DNA from: Paenirhizobium cremeum
GTDB taxonomy: Bacteria; Pseudomonadota; Alphaproteobacteria; Rhizobiales; Rhizobiaceae
Reading direction: 5' to 3'
DNA: 64,000 nucleotides
Assembly (NCBI RefSeq): GCF_022884085.1
Contig: NZ_JAGGCS010000001.1
Location: 248,001 to 312,000, forward strand
Below, in pieces: positions 18,539 to 25,624 of this stretch. The notes below the pieces were generated by a model. It did no database searches. It was not told where the DNA came from and worked only from the letters and a program-made list of their open reading frames with translations. Positions within the stretch are counted from its first letter, which is position 1, and every line of letters begins with the position of its first letter. Both the position numbers and the translations under genes were made by a program.

Positions 18539-18814
18539 TCAGAAGATCAGCCGAACGACATGCTCAAACGGATAGTCCGATGATCCGACATAGCCGCCGG
18601 CAAAGCGCAGGGCGCGCCAGATCAGGAAGAGAACGAGGCCGAACAGCGGGCCGGCAGCAAGCCAGGCAAGCAGTCTAACAGGCCATGAGGCATCGAGCGT
18701 GAAACGTACCAGCGTAAAGCCGAAGGCCGCTGACATCGACACCGCACCGATGGAAATGCCGAGCGCGATAAGCCATCCGAGCGGCCGCAAGACGAGATCG
18801 ATGATGTCGAGCAT
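18539..18814 (-). CDS. Small membrane protein, candidate holin, 91 aa
   Basis: MLDIIDLVLRPLGWLIALGI begins a run of two to three hydrophobic helices (about residues 8-35, 45-68) with a short polar tail ending EHVVRLIF. It has no signal cleavage site. It is the first gene of the late transcription unit, between the early terminator and the terminase genes. Small multi-span proteins in such positions are often holins, but no sequence family is recognised and no separate endolysin gene is adjacent. Confidence 0.55.
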   Translation of the reverse strand: MLDIIDLVLRPLGWLIALGISIGAVSMSAAFGFTLVRFTLDASWPVRLLAWLAAGPLFGLVLFLIWRALRFAGGYVGSSDYPFEHVVRLIF

Positions 18815-18863
18815 GATTTTCTCCCCGATGAGGAACGCAGGTTAACAGGACCCAGGGCGAGGG

Positions 18864-18897
18864 AAAAGCAAAAGCCCGCCGGATCGCTCCAGCGGGC
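18864..18897 (-). terminator. Intrinsic terminator of the early operon
   Basis: GCCCGCCGGA (18874-18883) and TCCAGCGGGC (18888-18897) form a 10-bp stem with one G-T pair and a 4-nt loop; on the minus strand it is followed by TTTTGCTTTT. It begins directly after the stop codon of the 89-aa gene, so it closes the early/replication operon. Confidence 0.88.
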
Positions 18898-19167
18898 CTA
18901 CTTCACCAGCTTCGGGCCCTTATAGCCCTTTGGAATTTTCGGAGGCGGATCGTCGCAAGGAGCGACCAAAAGTTTCGTCAGCCACGGCTTGGAGACATCC
19001 CGCATAAAGTCGAGGCATCCCCATCTATTCCGATATCCGCGCCAGAAGCTGTGCTGGCGCTCTTCCATCGACCAGTATGCCTTCGATCGACAGAAATGAT
19101 GCGCGCATCCCCATTTCTCCGGGCAGGCCCAGTCGTCGCAATATCCAGGAGGCGGCTTTCGCTTCAT
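18898..19167 (-). CDS. Cys-rich small phage protein, 89 aa
   Basis: ATG 19167 lies 2 bp after the preceding stop. The protein MKRKPPPGYCDDWACPEKWG has C-x4-C, further Cys/His (CAHHFC) and many Trp/Tyr residues (HSFWRGYRNRWGCLDF), suggesting a small metal-binding fold, then a Lys/Pro-rich tail. The pattern is seen in small phage proteins of rhizobial prophages. Function unknown. It is the last gene before the early terminator. Confidence 0.65.
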   Translation of the reverse strand: MKRKPPPGYCDDWACPEKWGCAHHFCRSKAYWSMEERQHSFWRGYRNRWGCLDFMRDVSKPWLTKLLVAPCDDPPPKIPKGYKGPKLVK

Positions 19168-19169
19168 GC

Positions 19170-19469
19170 TCAACCTCCACCCTGCCCGTCCATGAGCGTT
19201 CGACGGAACTGGCCGAGCCACACGGCCCATGTCGGCGGCCAGCTCCCGGCCCATATATAAAGGTCCTCGCGGCCGCTCTTGGCCCTGCGCATCCCGACTG
19301 GATGGTCCGATATCCTGACCTTCCAGTAGCGATGATCCTTGGTTCGGATGTGGACGTAGTTCGATTGGCCATAGGCGTTCTTCGAACGCTCGACCGAAAT
19401 GCGAAGGTCGGGAATTTCTGCCCGCAGCGAGGCAACAAATTGCTTCGTTGTCCTGTCTATGGCCTTCAT
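19170..19469 (-). CDS. Hypothetical phage protein, 99 aa
   Basis: The protein MKAIDRTTKQFVASLRAEIP is a small alpha/beta protein with strand-like SNYVHIRTKDHRYWKVRISD and ends in Gly. No domain is recognised. It starts 2 bp after the helicase gene and is followed 2 bp later by the next gene, so it belongs to the replication operon. Confidence 0.62.
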   Translation of the reverse strand: MKAIDRTTKQFVASLRAEIPDLRISVERSKNAYGQSNYVHIRTKDHRYWKVRISDHPVGMRRAKSGREDLYIWAGSWPPTWAVWLGQFRRTLMDGQGGG

Positions 19470-19471
19470 GG

Positions 19472-21388
19472 CTACCCCTCAACCTCCGCCCTGCCCGTCC
19501 AGGCGTCATAGCCGGCGAGATCCACCAGCACGCAATCGGTGGTCTTTCGGTTGATATCGACATTGGTCAGCCTGCGCTCGAGGCCGCGCGGCACGACGCT
19601 TTCAGGCGCCTGCCGCAGCGCCAGCGTCCAGCCGCCGTGGTTGAACTCCCCGTCATGAAAAATCCTGCCCAGCTTGTCATCCCGCTTCGGAACGGCGAGG
19701 CTATAGCCCTTGCCGGGCCTGCCCTTGTCGTTGATGCCGAGACCCATCTGCGCCAGGCGGGCGCGGGCCTCGCGCAGGTCGAGAACCTTTTCTTCCAGCT
19801 CCTGGATCGTCTCGCCGACGCTCGGCTTGCGGCCGCCGACATACATGTCCAGCGAGGCGGACATGATCTTCTCCACGACCTCCTGCCATTTCGGAGCCTG
19901 TTCGGCCCGCTCCTCGGCCGTGGCCGTGGCGATCAGGTCGATCAGCGCGTCCGTGTCGATGACGCCGGCGAGCTGGAAATCCTCCGGAAAACCCGCGTCG
20001 ATCAGCCCCTGTTCGCCCACGGCCAGCTCCGCGCAGGCGAGCACCGTGCCGTAGGTGTCGATCGCGCGCGGGTCGAAGGCCAGGCGCCTGTCGGAGAGGA
20101 TTTCCCGCCACTTCGGCAGGATATGCCAGTGCAGATCGTGAAACCCGTCCATCACCTGGCGCAGCAGCATGCGCCCCCATTCGTCCTTGATGACGGGCTG
20201 GCGGCTCGCGCCGTTGCGATCGAGCGGGTTGAGGTTGAGGATAATCATGCGGGTGCGGTCCTGCACACCCAGATGCGGATGCAGGATCGCCGAGAACATG
20301 AACGACGAGCGCAGTTCGAATTCCGTGCCGTCGCCGTTGGCGCCGCCGCGATAGCCCTTCGCGCCGGAATAGGCCTGGCGCGCCAGCTCGACGATCGCCT
20401 GCTCTTTCTGCCCGCCCGCCTTGCGCTCGAATTCGTCGACCGCGACCGGCCGGCTGTCCTGCCGGATATTCTGGTAGATCCCGGCGGCCGTCGTGTTGGC
20501 GGTCGAATAGAGCGCCGTGCCCAGCAGCGCCCTGACAATGCCGTGCAGCGTCGATTTGCCCGTGCCGGCGCCACCGGTGGTAAACAGGATCGGGCGAACG
20601 TCCAGCGCGCCGCCCAGATAGGCGCTCAACACCCAGCCGAGAAACAGTGCGGGGTCGAGCTGCGGACGCTCCCATTTCCAGGACTTGAGATCCTGCAGGA
20701 TCTGGTGCGCCGGGCTGTCGCGCCAGTTCACCGGCTCCCGCCAGGGGTGCAACGTGTCGCTGTCCTGGGCATAGAAATAGCCGTCATATTCGCCGGGCTT
20801 CGCCGCCTGCAGCTGCCAGTCAGTAGCGCGATTGTCCCTGTCGACCTTGATGTTGTCGGAAAACAGGAACTTGCCGGAATGCCAGATGAACTTGTCCTCA
20901 GCCCGCCAGCCGCCGCGGCCGCGCACATTCTGCTGCGGATCGAAGATCCCGCGCCGGCCGGCCTCGGCGATCAGCGCCATGGCCGCCTTGTCGCGCTCGA
21001 TGCGCTTGACGCGCGGCGGGATCGGCTCGCCCGTCTCCGGGTCCGTCTCGGCCTTGCCGAAGGCAGGCCACGCCCAGAAGAGATAGTTGATATGCGGCGC
21101 AAACAGATTGGTCAGCGTCGGCAGGTCCCAGCGCGTCACCTCGTGCAGCTCGCCGATCGCGGAGATGATATAGACGGCATCGCCCTTCTTGCCGAGAACG
21201 GTCACCGGGCAGTTCGGCGGCATCGCATCATGCGGCGCGCCGGGCCACTGCCCCGCCTTGATCCCGTCGCGGGCGAGGTTCGGATCGGGATCGAAGATCC
21301 CCTTTTCCGCCTCGAGCGCCGCGAGAGCGTCCTTGAATTGCGCCCGCGCACCGGCGACGCCACCCTGTATTTTCGTTTTCTTCGCCAT
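19472..21388 (-). CDS. Phage replicative helicase / P-loop ATPase, 638 aa
   Basis: A Walker A motif GGAGTGKST lies at residues 272-280, followed by the strand RPVAVDEFE (313-321) as Walker B and a sensor-like SSFMFSAILHP. The arrangement fits the DUF927/superfamily-3-like helicases that phages and mobile elements use with a separate primase. The N-terminal 230 residues carry a nucleic-acid-binding-like region and the C-terminal 120 residues a coiled segment (ETIQELEEKVLDLREARARL). Paired with the Toprim primase at 24179-25288 it would drive prophage replication. Confidence 0.75.
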   Translation of the reverse strand: MAKKTKIQGGVAGARAQFKDALAALEAEKGIFDPDPNLARDGIKAGQWPGAPHDAMPPNCPVTVLGKKGDAVYIISAIGELHEVTRWDLPTLTNLFAPHINYLFWAWPAFGKAETDPETGEPIPPRVKRIERDKAAMALIAEAGRRGIFDPQQNVRGRGGWRAEDKFIWHSGKFLFSDNIKVDRDNRATDWQLQAAKPGEYDGYFYAQDSDTLHPWREPVNWRDSPAHQILQDLKSWKWERPQLDPALFLGWVLSAYLGGALDVRPILFTTGGAGTGKSTLHGIVRALLGTALYSTANTTAAGIYQNIRQDSRPVAVDEFERKAGGQKEQAIVELARQAYSGAKGYRGGANGDGTEFELRSSFMFSAILHPHLGVQDRTRMIILNLNPLDRNGASRQPVIKDEWGRMLLRQVMDGFHDLHWHILPKWREILSDRRLAFDPRAIDTYGTVLACAELAVGEQGLIDAGFPEDFQLAGVIDTDALIDLIATATAEERAEQAPKWQEVVEKIMSASLDMYVGGRKPSVGETIQELEEKVLDLREARARLAQMGLGINDKGRPGKGYSLAVPKRDDKLGRIFHDGEFNHGGWTLALRQAPESVVPRGLERRLTNVDINRKTTDCVLVDLAGYDAWTGRAEVEG

Positions 21389-21415
21389 TGTCCGCGCGCT
21401 GTCATGAGGGAGAAG

Positions 21416-21441
21416 CGCCGCGCCTGTTCATGAGCGCGGCG
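21416..21441. repeat. GC-rich hairpin downstream of a 45-aa gene
   Basis: CGCCGCGC (21416-21423) and GCGCGGCG (21434-21441) are perfect 8-bp arms around a 10-nt loop. No T-run follows, so it may be a pause or mRNA-stability element rather than a terminator. Confidence 0.5.
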
Positions 21442-21449
21442 GGCATTGG

Positions 21450-21587
21450 TTACTTGCCGATCAGAAATTCGAACAGAATGCGCCCAAGCACGTAGAGAAG
21501 GAGGACGCACACCATCGAGGAAATCGCCAGATCTAAGTAGATCTTGGCAGCCGCTGCCTTCTTCAGAAGCTCGTCACGCGGTGACAT
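21450..21587 (-). CDS. Tiny single-span membrane protein, 45 aa
   Basis: From ATG 21587 the frame reads MSPRDELLKKAAAAKIYLDL, then a hydrophobic helix (about residues 17-42, VCVLLLYVLG), ending LIGK and TAA. It overlaps the preceding gene by 14 bp. The charged N-terminus plus one membrane span resembles small phage membrane proteins (holin-like, exclusion or host-takeover proteins); the function is unknown. Confidence 0.62.
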   Translation of the reverse strand: MSPRDELLKKAAAAKIYLDLAISSMVCVLLLYVLGRILFEFLIGK

Positions 21588-21804
21588 GCTTTACCGCCCA
21601 CATGACGGCTTCTTCCGTCTTGGTCTTCGCAATGGAAAGTTCGCGGCTGCCGCCGCATTCGGCAATCAGGTCCAGCAGCTCCTGCCCCTTGTCCTTGATC
21701 GCCGCCATCCTTGCCTTCTCCTCATCGGAGAGAACGCGATACTGGTGGCGCAGCGTGTTATTGACGGTGCGCTGGTCGCTGGCGCTGTCGATCATTTCGT
21801 TCAT
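21574..21804 (-). CDS. Acb2/Tad1-like hairpin protein, probable cyclic-nucleotide sponge, 76 aa
   Basis: The protein has the small helical-hairpin pattern of the Acb2/Tad1 (DUF7681-type) family: LRHQYRVLSDEEKARMAAIK, then DKGQELLDLIAECG, and SIAKTKTEEAVMWAVKHVTA, with the family spacing Y-R-x-L-S-x-E-E, I-K-x-K-G, and a final helix after an A-K/R-T motif. Family members are phage proteins of about 70 residues that bind cyclic (oligo)nucleotides or cyclic ADP-ribose isomers and so block CBASS and Thoeris defence. I infer this role from pattern alone; ligand cannot be predicted. It lies in the early operon, as expected for an anti-defence gene. Confidence 0.7.
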   Translation of the reverse strand: MNEMIDSASDQRTVNNTLRHQYRVLSDEEKARMAAIKDKGQELLDLIAECGGSRELSIAKTKTEEAVMWAVKHVTA

Positions 21805-21853
21805 GTTTCATGCTCCTTGTGTTGCGGACCGGCGCCATTGCCGGCCCGATCTT

Positions 21854-22120
21854 TCAGAATGGGAGCTCGTCCGCTCCGGCGCGCTGGTCGTAAGGAACGA
21901 ACCGCTTGAGCGCGGCCAGCGGTAACAGGCGCGTCATCAGCCGCTGGCTGCGCCCGCTCATGCCGTTGACGTCCCAGCAAACGCACCACCAGACATCCTC
22001 GCTGTCGGGCAGGCGCGGCTTTTCATGCAACAGCGTCATGGGGAACGAGCCCGACTTGAGTTCGACCACGTCGCCGGCGCTCATCGGGATCTCTGGAACG
22101 GTTGAAGCTGGCGTTTCCAT
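21854..22120 (-). CDS. DUF2158-like small protein, 88 aa
   Basis: METPASTVPEIPMSAGDVVE precedes LKSGSFPMTLLHEKP and WWCVCWDVNG, the order of a DUF2158 (YodC-like) SH3-type barrel: GD-V-x-LKSG...MT-V...C-x-W. The start ATG 22120 overlaps the preceding stop (TGATG). The fold is known but not the role; phages often carry copies in early operons. Confidence 0.65.
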   Translation of the reverse strand: METPASTVPEIPMSAGDVVELKSGSFPMTLLHEKPRLPDSEDVWWCVCWDVNGMSGRSQRLMTRLLPLAALKRFVPYDQRAGADELPF

Positions 22121-22473
22121 CAAGCCGCCCCTCCCCACGTATCCATAGGCCCGTCGACCGGCTCCATCGTCGTCTCGCCGATCGGCAACGGCTCCGGCGC
22201 GACGCGGGCTTTCGCCGCCTCCGCCTTGTCGATCGCGGCCTGTTCGTCGCGGGCCATGCCGTCCAGCGCGCGCAGCACATGAATGAAGGCGGTAACCGCC
22301 ACCGCCTCCGAACGGGAGAGCTCGGCGCTCTCCCGATGTTTGAGAATGCGAAGCTGCTGCCCCATGACATCCGCCGTCGCCCGCTCGCCGATCTTGCGCA
22401 CGAAGGCGGCCATATCCATCATCATATCCCGCGAGACGATGCGCTCCGGGGGTACCGCGTCATCGCCGAGCAT
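22120..22473 (-). CDS. Hypothetical helical phage protein, about 117 aa (start uncertain)
   Basis: The last part of a 292-codon open frame is clearly coding (GC-rich third positions): MLGDDAVPPERIVSRDMMMD, then helices with RILKHRESAELSRSEAVAV and a Pro-rich acidic end. The upstream part of that frame is a shadow of two other genes. The start may be ATG 22473, GTG 22485 or a rarer codon up to about 22560, because the coding look extends slightly further upstream. No domain recognised. Ends with a TGATG overlap. Confidence 0.6.
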   Translation of the reverse strand: MLGDDAVPPERIVSRDMMMDMAAFVRKIGERATADVMGQQLRILKHRESAELSRSEAVAVTAFIHVLRALDGMARDEQAAIDKAEAAKARVAPEPLPIGETTMEPVDGPMDTWGGAA

Positions 22474-22586
22474 CAGGCCGCGCACTGCATCGGCGTTGGC
22501 AAGCGCAATGACATACGCCCTGCTGGCCGCACCCAGGGCGATTAGGGCAGGATCTAGCTGCGGATAGCCGTAGACGCCATCAGCGT

Positions 22587-22790
22587 CTACAGCAGCTTCC
22601 GGCCGCCCTCCACCATTCGCGCCAGCCTCTCCTGCGCCGAGGTCGGCTCCGGCTGCCCGCGCAGTATCTCCGGCGGCACCACCATCGCCGACAGATCCGG
22701 ACGGATCAGCACCGCTCCCATTCCGAAGGTCTGCATGTCCTCCGCTGCCAGCAGCATCTGCGACAGCGCCGCTTCCGTTTCCCTTTCCAT
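22587..22790 (-). CDS. Small hypothetical phage protein, 67 aa
   Basis: ATG 22790 starts MERETEAALSQMLLAAEDMQ; codons are strongly GC3-biased, unlike the overlapping Gly-rich frame. It continues with GMGAVLIRPDLSAMVVPPEI and a helical end. It follows the 59-aa gene by 3 bp. Function unknown. Confidence 0.66.
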   Translation of the reverse strand: MERETEAALSQMLLAAEDMQTFGMGAVLIRPDLSAMVVPPEILRGQPEPTSAQERLARMVEGGRKLL

Positions 22791-22793
22791 CGC

Positions 22794-22973
22794 TCACCAC
22801 CCCAGCACCTTCGCCAGCCGCCTGCGCCGGTTCGCCCTGTTGTTCTGCCCCCTCGCCGCCAGCGGCAGGATCACCACCGCCCGATACCAGCGCCGGAGAC
22901 TTGCGTTTCTCCGGCTTTTCCGGAACAGCGTTTGCGCCCGCTTCCGATCCAGCGCCTGCCTGCACTTCTTCAT
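22794..22973 (-). CDS. Very basic 59-aa phage protein
   Basis: In this frame nearly every codon ends in G or C, whereas the longer overlapping frame shows no such bias. It reads MKKCRQALDRKRAQTLFRKS and continues with many Arg/Lys, a short hydrophobic strand (VVILPLAARG) and NRANRRRRLAKVLGW before TGA at 22794. The charge suggests nucleic-acid binding. The stop is 3 bp from the next start. Confidence 0.62.
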   Translation of the reverse strand: MKKCRQALDRKRAQTLFRKSRRNASLRRWYRAVVILPLAARGQNNRANRRRRLAKVLGW

Positions 22974-23003
22974 TGCTGTCGCCTTCCATGGTTTCCACTC
23001 CGG

Positions 23004-23270
23004 TTAGTCCTGCATCCCCAGGGCCTGCAGGTATGTTTCGAGGACCAGGTCCTCTTCCATCCGCTCTTGCGGATCCTTGCGACGCAGCTGGATCACCCTT
23101 TTGAGGATCTTGGTGTCGAAATCCATCGACTTCGCCTCTCCATAGACGTCGCGCTTGTCGTCGTTGATCGCCTTGCCCTCTTCATCCAGCCGCTCGATGC
23201 GCTCGACAAAGGCGCGCAGCTGGTCGCGGGCAACGCCTGAAACGTCGGTGTTGTGTCCGATGCCGGTCAT
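23004..23270 (-). CDS. GapR-like (DUF2312) nucleoid-associated protein, 88 aa
   Basis: [20 protein letters not shown], followed by [40 protein letters not shown] and [16 protein letters not shown], is the full DUF2312 signature. In Caulobacter the chromosomal member, GapR, is an essential tetramer that clamps overtwisted DNA ahead of forks and RNA polymerase. A phage copy in the replication operon would plausibly aid fork progress or shape host chromatin. Length matches the family. Confidence 0.88.
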   Translation of the reverse strand: MTGIGHNTDVSGVARDQLRAFVERIERLDEEGKAINDDKRDVYGEAKSMDFDTKILKRVIQLRRKDPQERMEEDLVLETYLQALGMQD

Positions 23271-23279
23271 GATTTTCCC

Positions 23280-23744
23280 TCAGTACCAATCGATGTAGTC
23301 GCCGAATTTTTCCGCTACCTGCTTGTGCCAGAACCGGCGTTCGACAGAGCTGCCGAGGCTCGCAAGCGAAGCGTCCACGGCCCGCGCGAGATTGCGCCGG
23401 CGCTGTTCGCGCGCCTTCCAGCCGGGAGAGACGGAAACGAGGCAGGCGAGATCGGGATCGAGGCCAAACCGACGGTCGTTCGCACGCTCGCGAAGCTCGG
23501 CCATCTTCCAGTCGGGTATGCCGCGCTTGCGCACCCAGGACAGCGCACGCCTGGCAAGGCCTTTTTCCGAAATCACCGCTTCCACCGGTGCAGCCGCGGC
23601 CACCTCGCCGCCCCACGGCATGCCAGCCTGTACCAGCACCTTGTCGTCGAAGGCCGCCTTTATGGCGCGTGGCCCGGCCATGACGGCCCCGCCGAACAGC
23701 CCGAGAAATCCACGGCGCTGAAAACTGTGCCCGACACCGGTCAT
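23280..23744 (-). CDS. Hypothetical phage protein with a twin-arginine-like N-terminus, 154 aa
   Basis: The N-terminus (MTGVGHSFQRRGFLGLFGGA) resembles a twin-arginine signal: R-R-G-F-L followed by a Gly/Ala hydrophobic stretch, then an Ala-rich region. The rest is basic and Arg-rich (KAREQRRRNLARAVDASLAS), ending GDYIDWY. No family recognised. The stop overlaps the start region of the preceding gene in the usual ATGA-type coupling (the upstream gene ends at 23741). Export is only a possibility; the motif may be coincidental. Confidence 0.62.
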   Translation of the reverse strand: MTGVGHSFQRRGFLGLFGGAVMAGPRAIKAAFDDKVLVQAGMPWGGEVAAAAPVEAVISEKGLARRALSWVRKRGIPDWKMAELRERANDRRFGLDPDLACLVSVSPGWKAREQRRRNLARAVDASLASLGSSVERRFWHKQVAEKFGDYIDWY

Positions 23745-24166
23745 GACTTCAGTTCCCGCAACACTTCGTCGAAACTGATGCAGATCTTGTCCGCAAGGAG
23801 GGCCATCAACTCCGGCTCCTCGTTATCCTGCGTAAGGATCAGCGTGCGCTTGCCAGCGCCTGCCATCCAACCAAGTTCAAGGTGCGCAGATCGGCCGCAG
23901 GGCAATACAAGGAGGCACGTATCGGCCCATCGCATAGCCGCGAAATCGGCCATAAACCCTTGAGCCGCACGCGGATGCGTAAGAAGCGCGGCGCGGTAAT
24001 CTTCAGCCGAGCACGGGAGCTCAAGTCCTACGTCAGACCATTTGAAACCCGTGCTATGCGGCGGATTTCTGAAGTCGTAGACCTCATGTTTGTTGTCCCG
24101 CAGAAGCTCGACAATCCAAGGCTGGTAGCTATTGCGCCATGACGACGCCACATAAATTCTGCTCAT
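23741..24166 (-). CDS. Nucleoside 2-deoxyribosyltransferase-like protein, 141 aa
   Basis: MSRIYVASSWRN at the N-terminus, HEVYDFRNPP, then FMADFAAMRWADTCLLVLPC and GRSAHLELGWMAGAGKRTLI fit a Rossmann-like nucleoside deoxyribosyltransferase/DUF4406-type fold: an N-terminal strand with Ser/Trp-Arg, D-x-x-A-M-x-x-A-D, and G-R-S-A-H-x-E. The Glu in HLELG is in the place of the catalytic nucleophile. ATG 24166 has an excellent ribosome-binding site (AAAGGGGG). It may act in nucleotide salvage or modify a signalling nucleotide. Confidence 0.7.
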   Translation of the reverse strand: MSRIYVASSWRNSYQPWIVELLRDNKHEVYDFRNPPHSTGFKWSDVGLELPCSAEDYRAALLTHPRAAQGFMADFAAMRWADTCLLVLPCGRSAHLELGWMAGAGKRTLILTQDNEEPELMALLADKICISFDEVLRELKS

Positions 24167-24178
24167 CACATCCCCCTT

Positions 24179-25288
24179 TCAGTAGAGATCGTTGAAATCA
24201 TTGCCTTCGTGGCTGGCGATCGCGACCCACGGTTTCCCGCTTGCGTCCATCGCCTCGCACACCTGGTCGAACTGCTTTTCCGTCGTCGGGCTCTTGAAAT
24301 GGTCGCGCAGCAGGATGATCGACGAGACGCAGGGCAGCCACACGGGCGCGGACAGCATGTTGGCAAGGCTTCCGGCCGCCCAGGCGCGGGCCTCCGGCGC
24401 GGTGCGCGCCACGCTCGCCGTCGTCTCGATGCCTTCGCCCATGATGAGCGGATGCGCCTCGCGCGCCGTTTCCGGCGGCTCGCCCTCCGGGCCATGGGTC
24501 AGGCGGATCACGCCGCCTTTCGACGGCCCCCACATGATCTTTTCGTTCTCGAGCCGGTCGCGATCGACCGGCAGCTTGCGCGGCTCCAGCGGATCGAGAT
24601 AGGTCATGTGCACCGCCGTCACCTGCCCCGTCGCCAGACGGAGAGCGGAAAGAATGCACGGATACTCCGGCCCGGCCTTCACCTTCACGCGCCGGCCGTC
24701 CTGATAGCGATATTCCGCCCGCTTCCAGAATTCCTGCGCCGGCGAAAAGCGGAAGGTCTGCAAATCCCGGTTCGGCCACGTTTCGAGCGGAATGCCCCTA
24801 GCTGCGAAATACCGCCGCGCATAGGCCTCCGCCGCGCTCGCCGCCCCGTCCTGAAATCCGCGCGACCACAGCTTTTCGGCGTCGGCCATGCGCTTCAGGT
24901 CGCGCTCTTCCTCCCGCGCGGCAGCCGCGGCGCGCGCCGCTTCCGCCTGTTCGGTCAGCCGCTTGCGCTCGGCATAGGACATCTGCCGCAGCCCGAGGAA
25001 ATCCCGGGCGAAATCCATCGCCCCCTTGAAATCGGTGCGCAGGCAATATTCGACGAGGCCGATCACATCGCCTTTGTCGCCGGTCCGCCAGTCCTTCCAG
25101 GCGCCGACATCCCGCGTCAGCGCCACCTTGAACTCCGGGCTCTTGTGATGGTCCGCCGTCACCGGGTTATGCGCCACCCACAGCCGCCCGTCGCGCCGCC
25201 CGTCCGGCAACAGTTTCAGGCACAGCGCATCGATCCGCGCGCGAAGCCCTTCCTTGATCTGCAGCAGCTCGGTTTCGCGGGAGATCAT
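24179..25288 (-). CDS. Toprim-domain DNA primase, 369 aa
   Basis: ATG 25288 overlaps the preceding stop as ATGA. Residues about 30-110 resemble the primase N-terminal region without a Cys zinc finger (WKDWRTGDKGDVIGLVEYCL), followed by an Ala/Glu-rich linker and a core with RRYFAARGIPLETW. Near the C-terminus PLIMGEGIETTASVA is the Toprim Glu motif and a second acidic strand follows (SSIILLRDHF). Such proteins make primers for the adjacent-operon helicase (19472-21388). Ends NDFNDLY. Confidence 0.8.
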   Translation of the reverse strand: MISRETELLQIKEGLRARIDALCLKLLPDGRRDGRLWVAHNPVTADHHKSPEFKVALTRDVGAWKDWRTGDKGDVIGLVEYCLRTDFKGAMDFARDFLGLRQMSYAERKRLTEQAEAARAAAAAREEERDLKRMADAEKLWSRGFQDGAASAAEAYARRYFAARGIPLETWPNRDLQTFRFSPAQEFWKRAEYRYQDGRRVKVKAGPEYPCILSALRLATGQVTAVHMTYLDPLEPRKLPVDRDRLENEKIMWGPSKGGVIRLTHGPEGEPPETAREAHPLIMGEGIETTASVARTAPEARAWAAGSLANMLSAPVWLPCVSSIILLRDHFKSPTTEKQFDQVCEAMDASGKPWVAIASHEGNDFNDLY

Positions 25289-25578
25289 GATGCAGATCCC
25301 GGCCAGCGATTGAACCAGACATCCATATCGCCGGTCTCCGCCGCAACCTTCATCGCGTCGCAGCAGGCGGAGCAGAAATAGAAGTTCCGAGCCATCTTGC
25401 TGTCGCGATCGATTTCCGCGCGGCAACGGACGCGCGACTTCACCGGAACCAGCGACGAGCAGACGACGCAGACATGCGGCTTGCGGGTGGTAACGAATTC
25501 GTCACGGGTGACGATGATGACACCTTCCTCGCCGGGCCACGGGTCGATGGATAATACGAGGCGATCGATCATATCCAT
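25285..25578 (-). CDS. Small putative zinc-ribbon protein, 97 aa
   Basis: Two Cys pairs, CVVC and CSACC, about 30 residues apart suggest a zinc-ribbon, with a preceding N-terminal alpha/beta part (MDMIDRLVLSIDPWPGEEGV). A run of G residues in the leader may serve as ribosome-binding site. It is coupled to the primase start by ATGA. Function unknown; a DNA- or primase-associated role is conceivable. Confidence 0.62.
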   Translation of the reverse strand: MDMIDRLVLSIDPWPGEEGVIIVTRDEFVTTRKPHVCVVCSSLVPVKSRVRCRAEIDRDSKMARNFYFCSACCDAMKVAAETGDMDVWFNRWPGSAS

Positions 25579-25624
25579 TTGCGGACGCCCCCCCCTAGCT
25601 GCCTCGTGTGACGGTGGTCATCTG

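Noticed and set aside
22474..22998. The 292-codon frame taken as one Gly-rich protein
   Set aside because: Its first two thirds overlap two frames with strong GC3 bias and natural protein sequence, and its own third positions are unbiased there.
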